64,000 nt of DNA, from contig JAFROJ010000056.1 in NCBI GenBank assembly GCA_017429765.1, positions 62,001 through 126,000 on the forward strand, given 5' to 3'. The stretch's first letter is position 1. Every line of letters starts with the position of its first letter. A program made the position numbers and the translations under genes. Positions 15,724 through 24,918 of this stretch are shown one piece after another. A model generated the notes under the pieces. The model was not told where the DNA came from. It ran no database searches and worked only from the letters and a program-made list of their open reading frames with translations. This DNA is from Bacteroidales bacterium (GTDB lineage Bacteria > Bacteroidota > Bacteroidia > Bacteroidales > UBA932).

Positions 15724-16557
15724 ATGAGATTACTGCACTTTGTAGCGGCATTATTGTCCTGCTGGGTAATATCTGCCCAACAGGATTTACGGATCTCCTA
15801 TGCCTTTTTAAGCAAGACCGACACGAGTGACTCACGCCATAAGGCTCATATGGACATGAAACTTGACATAAGCGGGCATGAGGCTGTGTTTTATAGTGAG
15901 GAGATGTTCCTGGCCGATTCGCTTTCCTCAATCGCTTTCGGCGACGATGGTAATATTAAAGACGAGGAGGCATATGTAGAGCGGAGAAAGCATTCATCCG
16001 CGAACACCGATATGTACTATATTAACTACGCCTCGGGTAGCTATAAGTCATACACGCGTTTGATCCGCGATGTCTTTGTAGGTGAGGATGGAACTCTGGA
16101 ACTTCCTGGCTGGACACTTGTTGACAGCGTAAGGGTCTTCGGTGGATATAGTTGTAAAAAAGCGGAGGCTGAATATTTGGGAAGGAAATGGGAAGTCTGG
16201 TACACGGAGGAAATCCCCGTGAACTCAGGCCCCTGGCTTTTATGGGGCTGTCCTGGGCTTATTGTCCACGCCTCCGATTCGGAGAATCTTTTCAATTTCC
16301 ACATCTTGAACGAGGAATTTGTCCCTGATTCAAGATGGCCTGTCATCGAGAAAAACTATTCAATAAGAGCGAAGATACAGAAGATGCCGGTCAAAGATTT
16401 TGAGACTGTCAGAACGAGAGCCGGCAGGGATATGGATTATATGAGGCAGTTGATGGGGGGTATGTCTGAAGTGGTACGAGGCAGGAACGGCGAAGTCCTA
16501 CAGCAGAAGCGTTACCGGAACTACCAGCCTCTCACGGGAGAGTCTTATTGGAAGTGA
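15724..16557 (+). CDS. GLPGLI family protein
   Basis: A 277-residue exported protein: signal peptide MRLLHFVAALLSCWVISAQ. The family signature is present as WLLWGCPGLIVHASDSENLF (the named motif GLPGLI reads GCPGLI here), preceded by KWEVWYTEEIPVNSGPW, the usual 'aWYt.eIP...GPw'. Family members are found almost only in Bacteroidota, are exported, and are often encoded next to a large TonB-receptor-like protein, as here. Molecular function is unknown; a part in peptide handling or export has been suggested only by genomic context. Start chosen at ATG 15724 from the promoter position. The next gene follows after four bases. Confidence 0.88.
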   Translation: MRLLHFVAALLSCWVISAQQDLRISYAFLSKTDTSDSRHKAHMDMKLDISGHEAVFYSEEMFLADSLSSIAFGDDGNIKDEEAYVERRKHSSANTDMYYINYASGSYKSYTRLIRDVFVGEDGTLELPGWTLVDSVRVFGGYSCKKAEAEYLGRKWEVWYTEEIPVNSGPWLLWGCPGLIVHASDSENLFNFHILNEEFVPDSRWPVIEKNYSIRAKIQKMPVKDFETVRTRAGRDMDYMRQLMGGMSEVVRGRNGEVLQQKRYRNYQPLTGESYWK

Positions 16558-16561
16558 GCCT

Positions 16562-19156
16562 ATGCGTAAGGGGATCCTCAGTGTTATTATGTTGATCCTC
16601 GCGCCTTTCTTCGGTTTGGCGCAGCAGAACCATGTCTTCTCCGGTCAAGTCAGGGACTCCGAGACACGAGAGAGCCTTTCGGGTGTCTTCGTCTCATTGT
16701 TCTCGCGGTCTAAGGTGTTGGGTTATTCCATCACGGATGGAAACGGGTTTTATTCGATCTCATTCAACAGAGATGTCAAACCGGACACCTTAAGAGCTTC
16801 GCTGATCGGTTACGCTCCTTACGCCGCCATCATACAATCGCCTGATAATGACATTGCCTTGAGACCGAGTAAACTGGAGTTGAAGTCATCAAAGGTGACA
16901 GCATCCGCGATTGAGCGGCAGGGCGACACGACAAGATATCTCGCGAATGCCTTTTCCGACGGAACGGAAAAAAACTTGGGCGACCTCCTGTCAAAGATTC
17001 CCGGGCTGGAAGTGACGGAGTCGGGCGGTTTGGTGTCCGATGGAAAGAGCATAAGCAAGTTCTACGTGGACGGATTGGATCTCATGGGCTCCCAGTATGG
17101 CACGATTGTCAAGAATCTCACTCCCGACAAGATATCCAGCGTGGAAGTGTACAAAAGGCATCAGCCAATAAAGGCTCTTCTGGGCATATCACAGTCAGAC
17201 AGGAACGCTGTCAATATAGTCTTGAAAGAGTCCGCCCGGGGAACATGGCTGTTTACCGGTAATATGGCCTTTGGCTTTCCTGAGTTCCCCTTGTTCGACG
17301 CGAGAGGTCTTGTGACCCGTTTCGCGCCCTCCCGCCAGAATCTGTTCATGTTGAAAGGGAACAACATAGGGAAAGATATCATTCAGGAACTAAGTGAGCA
17401 GGACTATTTCGGCAGAAAGGCTGGCGGGTACTTGGTTTCTGATGATGCGGACAGCGATTTTTCTACCCCGCTCAATCCTTCCTTCTCCAGGCTCCAACTG
17501 CCTAAAGAAACCTGGTATGACAACACAACCGCGACCACCAGCTTCAATGATCTCAAGAAGACCGCGTCAGGTCTTCAGGTCAGGACATCTTTGAGCGCGG
17601 CTCATGAGTACTATTCAGAACAAATGTCTCAATCCGAGACCGTGATGTTCAAGGATGGAGGATCCATAACTTTTGAAGAACAGTCTTCTCTTGCTGACAG
17701 ACGATCCTTCCTCAAAGGGAAAATCCAGGTGGAGAAAAACGATTCGGCGAGGTTCTTATCAGACGAAGTCCTTTTCTCCGGCCAGTCGAGGGTCAATAAA
17801 TCCCTTATCGCGGGGAATACCAGGGATGTCAGCCAGAATTACGCCCTTCCCGCTTTCAAAATTGAAAACTCATTGTCCTCGATCAAGAGGCTTACCCGCG
17901 GCAAGACCCTAAGCTTTAATAGCGAGACCAGGATCGTCTCAAACAATGACAGGGTGGATTACAATGTGGCCGGAGCCACATTCTCCCAGGTCTATAAGGA
18001 AAGTTTTCTCGACTCACGCAATGAAGCCGGCTTCGGCCTGCGGGTCGGCCGGCAGACATTTGATGTGAAGGCCAGAACTGATGTGGCCTGCGGTAACCTG
18101 AATTCCGTGTTGAGTGGCCTTGACGTCGGCTCAGTCAGCCTTTCTTCTCAAAAGGTTATCTGGCATGTCGCCCCAGGAATCTCAGTCACCGCTGCCCGCC
18201 GGATTGGAAAGTCAAGGCTTTCAGCCTCATTTCCAGCCAGCTTGAATTATATGTTTTCCGGAATCGGCCGGCCGCTATTATTCCCTTCCATTTCCCCTTC
18301 GTTGACAATGGAAGGACCTGTCTCCGGAAGACTTGACTACCGAGTCCGGAGCTCGTACACCCTTTCTCGTTCCTGGTTCGAATCTCTTCTAGGAGCCGCT
18401 GTGGCCACAACTTACAGGACACTGTCTGTCCCGGACAGTTTGAGACTTTCCCGCAACTTGTCCCTTACCGCGGGATTAACCTATTCCGACAATGTGGCGA
18501 TGCTCTTTTCGACCATGAATGCCTTTTTCATGAGAAGCGGTTCAGACAAGGCGCCTTCATCGTTCTACAGTGAGGATTATTCCATCACACGGTTTATCCC
18601 TCAGGAAGTCACAAATGACACGTTCGGTCTTACGGCCACTCTAAAGAAATACTTCGGTCTTCGTGTTCTCGTGGCTGAGATCCATGGTGGGGTTCGCCAA
18701 TCAGACCAGAACGGTTTCCTGCAAGGTTTTGAAGTGGATTACAGGAATAGATCATTAGATGGTGGGCTGACATTAAGGAGCAATCCTCGCGAGTGGTTCT
18801 CAGGAGAACTGACTACGGATCTTGGTATGTCACGGACAAGTGGATCAGCCTCAATTGTCACAAGGAACTCGGTCAATCGTCTTACGCTGATCTTCAAACC
18901 GGTCAAACCTCTTTCCGTCCAGACCGATTATTACCAGAGCTGGTATTGGAGCGAGGTCTTGACAGTCAGTAACGATCCTATCTTGAACTTCAGCGCGGGA
19001 TGGAAGTTCAGGACTTTTTCAATAATTGGCCGTGTCGTGAATCTGCTTGATGTGGACGTCTACAGGACGGAGTCGACAAGCGCCTACCAATCTTACTCCT
19101 CGGCGAGGAAACTCCTCGGCCGTCGCTTCCTTGTCGGGATCCAGATGTCGTTGTAA
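16562..19156 (+). CDS. TonB-dependent receptor-like outer-membrane protein with N-terminal carboxypeptidase-regulatory domain
   Basis: An 864-residue outer-membrane protein: signal peptide to about residue 20 (LAPFFGLAQ), a carboxypeptidase-D-regulatory-like beta sandwich (SGQVRDSETRESLSGVFVSL ... TDGNGFYSIS), a plug region with LLSKIPGLEVTESGG, ISKFYVDGLDLMGSQYG and ISSVEVYKRHQPIKALLG, then a long barrel. The plug is the reduced type seen in GLPGLI partners: it lacks the standard 'iRG.....v.vDG' wording of nutrient receptors. It forms a two-gene unit with the GLPGLI gene. The pair looks lower in G+C than its neighbours, consistent with accessory status. Ligand unknown. Confidence 0.8.
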   Translation: MRKGILSVIMLILAPFFGLAQQNHVFSGQVRDSETRESLSGVFVSLFSRSKVLGYSITDGNGFYSISFNRDVKPDTLRASLIGYAPYAAIIQSPDNDIALRPSKLELKSSKVTASAIERQGDTTRYLANAFSDGTEKNLGDLLSKIPGLEVTESGGLVSDGKSISKFYVDGLDLMGSQYGTIVKNLTPDKISSVEVYKRHQPIKALLGISQSDRNAVNIVLKESARGTWLFTGNMAFGFPEFPLFDARGLVTRFAPSRQNLFMLKGNNIGKDIIQELSEQDYFGRKAGGYLVSDDADSDFSTPLNPSFSRLQLPKETWYDNTTATTSFNDLKKTASGLQVRTSLSAAHEYYSEQMSQSETVMFKDGGSITFEEQSSLADRRSFLKGKIQVEKNDSARFLSDEVLFSGQSRVNKSLIAGNTRDVSQNYALPAFKIENSLSSIKRLTRGKTLSFNSETRIVSNNDRVDYNVAGATFSQVYKESFLDSRNEAGFGLRVGRQTFDVKARTDVACGNLNSVLSGLDVGSVSLSSQKVIWHVAPGISVTAARRIGKSRLSASFPASLNYMFSGIGRPLLFPSISPSLTMEGPVSGRLDYRVRSSYTLSRSWFESLLGAAVATTYRTLSVPDSLRLSRNLSLTAGLTYSDNVAMLFSTMNAFFMRSGSDKAPSSFYSEDYSITRFIPQEVTNDTFGLTATLKKYFGLRVLVAEIHGGVRQSDQNGFLQGFEVDYRNRSLDGGLTLRSNPREWFSGELTTDLGMSRTSGSASIVTRNSVNRLTLIFKPVKPLSVQTDYYQSWYWSEVLTVSNDPILNFSAGWKFRTFSIIGRVVNLLDVDVYRTESTSAYQSYSSARKLLGRRFLVGIQMSL

Positions 19157-19210
19157 GCATCTTATCCCATTAGCGGGCCTGATCTTATCAAAGGCAATAT
19201 AAGAAAGAGG

Positions 19211-19801
19211 TCAGGGAAGAAGGAAGTCTTGGAACTCGTCGTAGAAGCGCTGGGTAGGGAAGCCCATCACGTTGTAGAATGATCCTTCGATGCCGGTGAT
19301 GCCGATGTAACCTATCCATTCCTGGATGCCGTAGGCCCCGGCCTTGTCGAAGGGTTTGTAAGTCTCGATGTAGTAATCTATCTCGTTATCAGACAATTCT
19401 TTAAAGAAAACATTTGAAGTGACGGAGAAGGTCTTTTCCCGATGGGCGTCCCTGATTGTGACAGCGGTGATCACCTGATGCTCCCGGCCGGAGAGAAGTC
19501 TCAGCATCCTCCTCGCGTCATCCTTGTCAACAGGCTTCCCAAGGATCTCTTTCCCGCAAAGCACCATCGTGTCGGAAGTTATCAGGATCTCGTCCGGCTC
19601 CAGATCCCTGTGGAATCCGAGAGACTTCCCCAGGGACATAAGTTCCGGCACTTCCTCATGCGGGGTGTCATAGGCGTATTCCTCGACAAAGGATGTTCCG
19701 GTGTCAACGGTGAAATCGATGTCCAACGAGGCTAGAAGTTCCTTCCGCCTCGGAGAGTTGGAGGCAAGAATGATCTTTTTCCCGCGAGTGTCCATATTCA
19801 T
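19211..19801 (-). CDS. maf: Maf-like nucleotide pyrophosphatase
   Basis: A 196-residue house-cleaning enzyme hydrolysing non-canonical or modified dNTP/NTPs (dTTP/UTP in the YhdE branch). Seen: N-terminal ILASNSPRRKELLASL, the family signature, ITSDTMVLCGKEILGKP around residue 75, LLSGREHQVITAVTI, and FDKAGAYGIQEWIGYIGITG, where Maf has 'DKAGaY.IQ......i..i.G'. All catalytic positions expected for Maf appear intact. The start ATG follows directly on the stop of the upstream KdsC-like gene with no gap; a second ATG two codons in is also possible. Cytosolic. Confidence 0.9.
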   Translation of the reverse strand: MNMDTRGKKIILASNSPRRKELLASLDIDFTVDTGTSFVEEYAYDTPHEEVPELMSLGKSLGFHRDLEPDEILITSDTMVLCGKEILGKPVDKDDARRMLRLLSGREHQVITAVTIRDAHREKTFSVTSNVFFKELSDNEIDYYIETYKPFDKAGAYGIQEWIGYIGITGIEGSFYNVMGFPTQRFYDEFQDFLLP

Positions 19802-20326
19802 TCAGAATTTCGCCTTATAGACGTTGACGTCGAAGTTCCAGCGGCCCTGCGCCTTCATCACCTCCTCGAAGTGGAATCTGACGCAACCCTTTCCCCCGGG
19901 ACGCGGGGAAACGATGTCAGCGGCCTGTTTCGCCTCCTCGGCCGCGTCAGCCGGCGCGACTCCGATCCCGGCCGCCAGCAGGACGGGAATATCCGGGATG
20001 TCATCCCCGAAAAACATGACCTCGGAGCGGTCCAGGCCATATCTGGCGCAAAAATCGTCGAAGTCACTGATCTTGTCACGGGATCCGAGATAGATGTCCT
20101 CGGGGGGTATCCCGTTGCCGGAGAATCTGGCCCTCACGCTCTGCGAGCGGGCGCCGGTGATGACGGCGACAGGATAGCCGTTCATGGACGCCATCCTGAC
20201 GGCGAAACCGTCCTTGGCGTCGAAAGTCCTGTAAAGCTGCCCCTCGAGGTCGGCGAGAATCCCGCCGTCCGTCATGACGCCGTCGATGTCGAACGCGAAT
20301 CCTTTTATGTCTTTAAGGTCTGTCAT
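19802..20326 (-). CDS. KdsC/YrbI-type HAD phosphatase
   Basis: A 174-residue HAD-family hydrolase. Family: KdsC removes phosphate from KDO-8-phosphate during lipopolysaccharide core synthesis. Seen: motif I FDIDGVMTDGG near residue 12 with the nucleophile Asp pair, AKDGFAVRMASMNGYPVAVITG (split) for motif II, and MFFGDDIPDIPVLLAAGIGVAP for motif IV. It is a lone, uncapped C0-type domain of the expected size. Substrate is inferred from the family; related Bacteroidota genes are annotated 3-deoxy-D-manno-octulosonate 8-phosphatase, but another sugar phosphate is possible. Overlaps the DUF3467 gene upstream by ATGA and abuts maf. Confidence 0.82.
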   Translation of the reverse strand: MTDLKDIKGFAFDIDGVMTDGGILADLEGQLYRTFDAKDGFAVRMASMNGYPVAVITGARSQSVRARFSGNGIPPEDIYLGSRDKISDFDDFCARYGLDRSEVMFFGDDIPDIPVLLAAGIGVAPADAAEEAKQAADIVSPRPGGKGCVRFHFEEVMKAQGRWNFDVNVYKAKF

Positions 20327-20652
20327 GACTTGGCCCCACCTTGGCCGAACTGGGGAAGGTCGCCTAAGTTAAACGTGCCGCCCTGCTGGGGGTTCTGGCC
20401 GCCGAGGGAGATCAGCCCGAACTGCTGCTCGTACTTAGTGACATTGTCCATCAGCGCGTTGAGCAGTCTCTTGGCGTGCTCAGGGGTCATCACGATCCTG
20501 TTGCCGATGTCGGGCTTGGGGAGACCGGGGAGAATCGTGGCGAAGTCGATGATGAACTCGCTGTGGGAGTGGGTGATGATAGCCAGGTTGGAGTAGGTGC
20601 CTTTCGCGATCTCAGGCTTGATCTCGAGGCTTATTTCCTTTTTCTCTTCCAT
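20323..20652 (-). CDS. DUF3467 family protein
   Basis: A 109-residue protein of unknown function. The core pattern EIAKGTYSNLAIITHSHSEFIIDF, FATILPGLPKPDIGNRIVMTPEHAKRLLNAL (each read in parts) is the DUF3467 signature ('G.YsN...i.hs..Ef.lDF......v.sRi.msp.hak.l..aL'). The final 30 residues are Gly, Gln and Asn rich and probably disordered. No signal peptide, so likely cytosolic. First gene of a three-gene unit with the KdsC-like gene and maf; a TAATTTTG -7 box lies 21-28 bases upstream. Confidence 0.82.
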   Translation of the reverse strand: MEEKKEISLEIKPEIAKGTYSNLAIITHSHSEFIIDFATILPGLPKPDIGNRIVMTPEHAKRLLNALMDNVTKYEQQFGLISLGGQNPQQGGTFNLGDLPQFGQGGAKS

Positions 20653-20672
20653 GTTAGTCTTGGTTTATAAGG

Positions 20673-20701
20673 CAAAATTAGTGAAAAATGTGTTATATTT
20701 G
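20673..20701. promoter_or_regulatory. Divergent -7 boxes for DUF3467 (minus) and valS (plus)
   Basis: On the minus strand TAATTTTG (complement of 20673-20680) lies 21 bases from the DUF3467 start; on the plus strand TATATTTG at 20694-20701 lies 36 bases from the valS start. Both match TAnnTTTG. No good TTTG was found at -33 for either, so these are partial promoters. Confidence 0.45.
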
Positions 20702-20737
20702 TGATTCTGGAACAAAGTATAAAGAAGAATTAAAGAC

Positions 20738-23407
20738 ATGAGCGAGAAAAAAGAGCTCTCCGCGAAGTACAATCCCTCTGAGGTGGAGGACAAGTGGTAT
20801 TCCTGGTGGCTGGAGCATAAGTGTTTCCATTCCGAGCCGAATGACAAGGAACCCTACACCATCGTTATACCTCCGCCCAATGTGACCGGCATCCTGCACA
20901 TGGGGCATGTGCTTAACAACACCCTGAACGATGTCCTCATCCGCAAGGCCCGCATGGACGGCAAGAACGCCTGCTGGGTCCCCGGGACCGACCACGCCTC
21001 CATCGCGACCGAGAACAAGGTTGTCGCGAGGCTTCGGGATAAGGGAATATCTAAAGAGGACCTGACCCGCGAGGAGTTCCTGAAATACGCCTGGGAATGG
21101 AAGGAGGAACATGGAGGCATCATCCTCCAGCAGCTCCGCAAGCTCGGCGCCTCCTGCGACTGGGACCGCACCAGGTTCACGATGGAGCCTGAGCTCTCCG
21201 ACGCCGTCATCGCCACGTTCTGTTATTTCTACAAGAAAGGCTGGATCTACAGGGGAGTGAGGATGGTCAACTGGGATCCTGTTGCCCTGACCGCCATCAG
21301 CGACGACGAGGTCATCCACAAGGACACCCAAAGCCATTTCTACCATCTCCGCTACCATATCTCGGACGGCCAGGGCAACCCGACCGACAAGTATCTTGTC
21401 ATCGCCACCACCCGTCCTGAGACAATCATGGCCGACTCCGCCATCTGCGTCAATCCCGCCGACGAGCGTTACCATTGGCTGAAGGGGAAGAAGGTCCTGA
21501 TCCCGCTCATCAACAGGGAGATCCCGGTCATCGAGGACAGCTATGTCGAGATGGATTTCGGGACGGGCTGCCTTAAGGTGACCCCGGCGCACGACGCCCA
21601 TGACTATGAGATAGGCCTTCGCCATAACCTCCCTATAATCAATATAATAGACGACCATGGCCGACTCACCGAGGACGCTGTCATCCTGGTCGGCGAGGAC
21701 CGTTTCGAGGCGAGGAAGAAGATAGTCGGCATGCTCCAGGAGGCCGGCAATCTCGAGAAGGTCGAGGAATACACCTCGCCCGTCGGATATTCCGAGAGGA
21801 CAGACGCCGTCATCGAGCCGAAGCTTTCCGCCCAGTGGTTCCTCAAGATGGAGGATCTAGCCGCGATGGCTCTGGAGAGCGTCGAGTCCGGAAAGATCAA
21901 ATTCATCCCGGACAAGTACCGCAACACCTACCGCCACTGGATGGAGAACGTCCGTGACTGGTGCATCTCCCGCCAGCTGTGGTGGGGGCAGAGAATCCCC
22001 GCGTATTACCTTCCCGACGGGCAGATGGTCGTCGAGGAGACCCCTGAGAAGGCCCTTGAGGCTGCCAGGGCCATAGATCCTTCTTTGACCGCCGCCGATC
22101 TAAGGCAAGACGAGGACGTGCTCGACACCTGGTTCTCCAGCTGGCTGTGGCCGATCTCGGTGTTCGATCCCAAGCGTCCCGGTCATCCGGAGCATGAGCC
22201 TAACAAGGATCTGGCGTATTATTACCCCACGAGTGATCTCGTGACCGCCCCGGACATCATTTTCTTCTGGGTCGCCAGGATGATCATGGCGGGAGGGGAG
22301 TTCATGAGCGACATCCCCTTCGGCAACGTGTATTTCACCGGTATCGTCCGTGACAAGCTCGGCCGGAAGATGAGCAAGACCCTGGGCAACTCACCGGATC
22401 CGCTCGAGCTCATCAAGAAATATGGCGCCGACGCCGTCAGGATCGGCATGCTGCTTTGCTCGTCAGCCGGCAACGACATCTTCTACGACGAGAGCCAGGT
22501 CGAGCAGGGTCGCAATTTCTGCAACAAGATTTGGAACTCTTTCCGCCTTGTTAAGGGTTGGACAGTTGATGAATCGCTTGAGCAGAGTAAGGTTAACTCA
22601 ATAGCGGTCAAGTGGTTCGAGAATAAGCTCAACCAAACCGTCGCCCAGGTTGAGGAGTATTATTCAAAGTTCAGGATCTCGGACGCCCTGATGGCGATCT
22701 ACAAACTGTTCTGGGATGACTACTGCTCTTGGTACCTCGAGGCGGTGAAGCCGGCCTATGGCCAGCCGCTCGACAAGGCAACTATGGACGCCACTAATCT
22801 GTTCCTTGAGAAACTGTTGAAGATGATCCATCCTGTGATGCCTTTCATCAGCGAGGAGCTCTGGCAGTCTCTCGCCGACCGGAAAGAGGGTGAGACGATC
22901 ATGTACCAGCCTTCGCCAGTGGCCGGCCCTTATGATGAGAAGTACATCGCCGCTTTCGAGGTGGTCAAGGAGTTCTCGAGCGGGATCCGCTCGGTCAGGC
23001 AGCAGAAGAACATATCCCCGAAAGAGCCTCTTGACGTCAAGGTCAAGGGAGATTTTCGCGTGGAGATGATCCCCGCGCTGGCGAAATTCGCCAACACCGG
23101 CTCCGCCGAGATGGTCAACGACTTCGGGGACGAGAACGGTGTAACAATCTCGAGCGCCATGACCGTTTCGGCCAGCTTTATCTCCCTTGAAGGCCGGGTT
23201 GACGCCGGGGAGGAGATAGCCAAGATCGAGTCTGAGCTCGCGAGGCTCAATGGCTTCCTCGAGGGAGTCCGTAAAAAGCTCGGCAACGAGGCTTTCACAG
23301 CCCACGCGCCGGAGAAGGTCGTCGCCCTCGAGCGCAAGAAAGAGGCGGACGCGCTCCTTAAGATAGAGAATTTGGAGAAATCTCTTAACTCACTGAAAAC
23401 CAAGTAA
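20738..23407 (+). CDS. valS: Valyl-tRNA synthetase
   Basis: An 889-residue class I aminoacyl-tRNA synthetase charging tRNA-Val, with editing of threonine. Seen: PPPNVTGILHMGHVLNN near residue 48 with HMGH as the HIGH motif, GTDHASIATENKVV (usually GTDHAGIATQ), the CP1 editing domain with TTRPETIMADSAICVNP and VTPAHDAHDYEIG, and GRKMSKTLGNSPDP near residue 541 as KMSKS. The C-terminal 70 residues are a coiled coil (EEIAKIESELARLNGFLEGV), the valyl-specific arm. Length and order are normal. First gene of a plus-strand run ending at the dipeptidase. Confidence 0.95.
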   Translation: MSEKKELSAKYNPSEVEDKWYSWWLEHKCFHSEPNDKEPYTIVIPPPNVTGILHMGHVLNNTLNDVLIRKARMDGKNACWVPGTDHASIATENKVVARLRDKGISKEDLTREEFLKYAWEWKEEHGGIILQQLRKLGASCDWDRTRFTMEPELSDAVIATFCYFYKKGWIYRGVRMVNWDPVALTAISDDEVIHKDTQSHFYHLRYHISDGQGNPTDKYLVIATTRPETIMADSAICVNPADERYHWLKGKKVLIPLINREIPVIEDSYVEMDFGTGCLKVTPAHDAHDYEIGLRHNLPIINIIDDHGRLTEDAVILVGEDRFEARKKIVGMLQEAGNLEKVEEYTSPVGYSERTDAVIEPKLSAQWFLKMEDLAAMALESVESGKIKFIPDKYRNTYRHWMENVRDWCISRQLWWGQRIPAYYLPDGQMVVEETPEKALEAARAIDPSLTAADLRQDEDVLDTWFSSWLWPISVFDPKRPGHPEHEPNKDLAYYYPTSDLVTAPDIIFFWVARMIMAGGEFMSDIPFGNVYFTGIVRDKLGRKMSKTLGNSPDPLELIKKYGADAVRIGMLLCSSAGNDIFYDESQVEQGRNFCNKIWNSFRLVKGWTVDESLEQSKVNSIAVKWFENKLNQTVAQVEEYYSKFRISDALMAIYKLFWDDYCSWYLEAVKPAYGQPLDKATMDATNLFLEKLLKMIHPVMPFISEELWQSLADRKEGETIMYQPSPVAGPYDEKYIAAFEVVKEFSSGIRSVRQQKNISPKEPLDVKVKGDFRVEMIPALAKFANTGSAEMVNDFGDENGVTISSAMTVSASFISLEGRVDAGEEIAKIESELARLNGFLEGVRKKLGNEAFTAHAPEKVVALERKKEADALLKIENLEKSLNSLKTK

Positions 23408-23443
23408 ACAAACACTTTAGTTATAGCTTGTAACTATTTTGTT

Positions 23444-23857
23444 ATGGTATATTCGGAGACATATTTCCCTGTCAGGTACTACGAGACTGACCAGATGGGC
23501 ATCGTCCACCACTCGAATTACATCAGGTATTTCGAGTGCGCCAGGAATAACATGATGCGCGGCTTCGGGTACCCGATCGAGAAGTGCGAGGAGGATGGGG
23601 TGACCATCCCGATAGTCTCCGTCAGCTGCCGCTACAAGCGTCCGGCTAAGATGGGGGATGACCTCAGGGTCGTCGCGATGATCGATGAGGCCCCTCTCGC
23701 CAAATTGCGGATAAGGCAGGCGGTCTACAACCAGGACGACGCCCTCTGTGTGGAAGGGGAGGTTGTCCTCGGCTTCCTCAACAAGGCCACCGGCCGCCCG
23801 ACACGTTGCCCCGAGAAATTGCTGGAAGCCATCAACAATCATTTGAACGATAGATAA
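23444..23857 (+). CDS. Acyl-CoA thioesterase, YbgC/FadM-like hot-dog family
   Basis: A 137-residue hot-dog-fold enzyme. Seen: [28 protein letters not shown] (in parts) near the N-terminus, the 4-hydroxybenzoyl-CoA thioesterase signature with the catalytic aspartate in YETDQMG, and [17 protein letters not shown] in the middle strand. Family members hydrolyse acyl-CoA or acyl-ACP esters; the physiological substrate cannot be read here. It sits between valS and tatA, 36 bases after valS, and may have its own promoter, though none is clear. Cytosolic, normal length. Confidence 0.85.
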   Translation: MVYSETYFPVRYYETDQMGIVHHSNYIRYFECARNNMMRGFGYPIEKCEEDGVTIPIVSVSCRYKRPAKMGDDLRVVAMIDEAPLAKLRIRQAVYNQDDALCVEGEVVLGFLNKATGRPTRCPEKLLEAINNHLNDR

Positions 23858-23870
23858 ACCATTAATATTC

Positions 23871-24122
23871 ATGAATATGTTAGCGTTTTTCCCATTAGGT
23901 GTCGTAGGACCCTGGCAGATTGTCATTATCGCCCTGGTCATCCTTCTTCTTTTCGGTGGAAAGAAGATTCCCGAGCTCATGAAAGGACTCGGCAAGGGAA
24001 TGAGGAGTTTCAAGGAGGGCATGAACGAGGTTGAGAAACAGATCGAGGACATCGACAAGGACATCAACTCCGCCGCCAAGAGCCCTGACAAGATCGAGAA
24101 GAAGGAAGAGTACCAGAAGTAG
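23871..24122 (+). CDS. tatA: Sec-independent (twin-arginine) translocase subunit TatA
   Basis: An 83-residue pore-forming Tat subunit. Seen: one membrane helix at about residues 13-32 ([18 protein letters not shown]), the hinge and amphipathic helix [20 protein letters not shown], and an acidic, lysine-rich cytoplasmic tail. Family: TatA oligomerises to carry folded proteins with RR signal peptides across the inner membrane, together with TatC. tatC follows after two bases. No separate TatB is seen, as is usual in Bacteroidota, where one TatA/E-like protein may serve both roles. Confidence 0.93.
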   Translation: MNMLAFFPLGVVGPWQIVIIALVILLLFGGKKIPELMKGLGKGMRSFKEGMNEVEKQIEDIDKDINSAAKSPDKIEKKEEYQK

Positions 24123-24124
24123 AA

Positions 24125-24898
24125 GTGGCTGAGGACGAGACTCGTCAAGAAACCGCCGAGATGTCCTTCTGGGACCATCTCGAGGTGCTGAGAGGGACGT
24201 TGTTCCGCTCATTGCTCGCCGTGACCCTGATAAGCGTCGTTGTCTTCTGTTTCAAGAAGTTCGTGTTCGACGATGTTGTCCTGGCCCCGACGAGGAGCGA
24301 CTTTTGGGTCTACAGGCTCATGAAAATGGATGTGAGCATGAATCTCGTCAACCTGGAGATTTCCACTCAGTTCTTCGTCCATCTCAAAGTCGCTTTCCAG
24401 CTGGGTTTCATTCTCTCTTTCCCGTACATCATCTGGGAGATCTGGAAATTCATTGCTCCGGCATTGTACCAGAACGAGAAACAGACGGTCAGGGGAGTGT
24501 TCCTGGCGGCGTCCTTCCTGTTCTATCTCGGACTCTACATCGGCTATGTGCTGATCGTTCCGATCTCTCTCAACTTCTTCCTGGGCTACAAGATCAGCGA
24601 CGCTGTCGTGAACACGATATCCCTCACTTCGTACATATCGTTGTTCACCTCGACCATCCTGGCCTTCGGGATAGTGTTCGAGTTCCCGGCTGTGGTCGTT
24701 ATCCTGAACAAGCTTGGCATGGTGTACAGGGACACCATGAACAAATACCGCAAACACGCCATCGTGGCCATCCTATGTATCGCCGCCATCATCACTCCGG
24801 CGGATCCGTTCTCGATGATGATCGCGGCCGCGCCCCTTCTTCTTCTCTATGAGGCCAGTGTGCTCTTTTGCAAGCCAAGGCCAAAGGAGGAGGAATAG
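24125..24898 (+). CDS. tatC: Sec-independent (twin-arginine) translocase subunit TatC
   Basis: A 257-residue polytopic protein that recognises twin-arginine signal peptides. Seen: the N-terminal MSFWDHLEVLRGTLFRSLLA, matching the 'HL.ELR.Rl' signature, five to six hydrophobic segments, FILSFPYIIWEIWKFIAPALY after the second helix, and FGIVFEFPAVVVILNKLGMV, the family's 'F...FElP'. The chosen start is GTG 24125, two bases after tatA; an ATG at 24161 would shorten it by twelve residues and still retain the signature, so the start is uncertain. Co-transcribed with tatA. Confidence 0.93.
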   Translation: MAEDETRQETAEMSFWDHLEVLRGTLFRSLLAVTLISVVVFCFKKFVFDDVVLAPTRSDFWVYRLMKMDVSMNLVNLEISTQFFVHLKVAFQLGFILSFPYIIWEIWKFIAPALYQNEKQTVRGVFLAASFLFYLGLYIGYVLIVPISLNFFLGYKISDAVVNTISLTSYISLFTSTILAFGIVFEFPAVVVILNKLGMVYRDTMNKYRKHAIVAILCIAAIITPADPFSMMIAAAPLLLLYEASVLFCKPRPKEEE

Positions 24899-24918
24899 AC
24901 TAAAGAAAGGGCCGGGGA

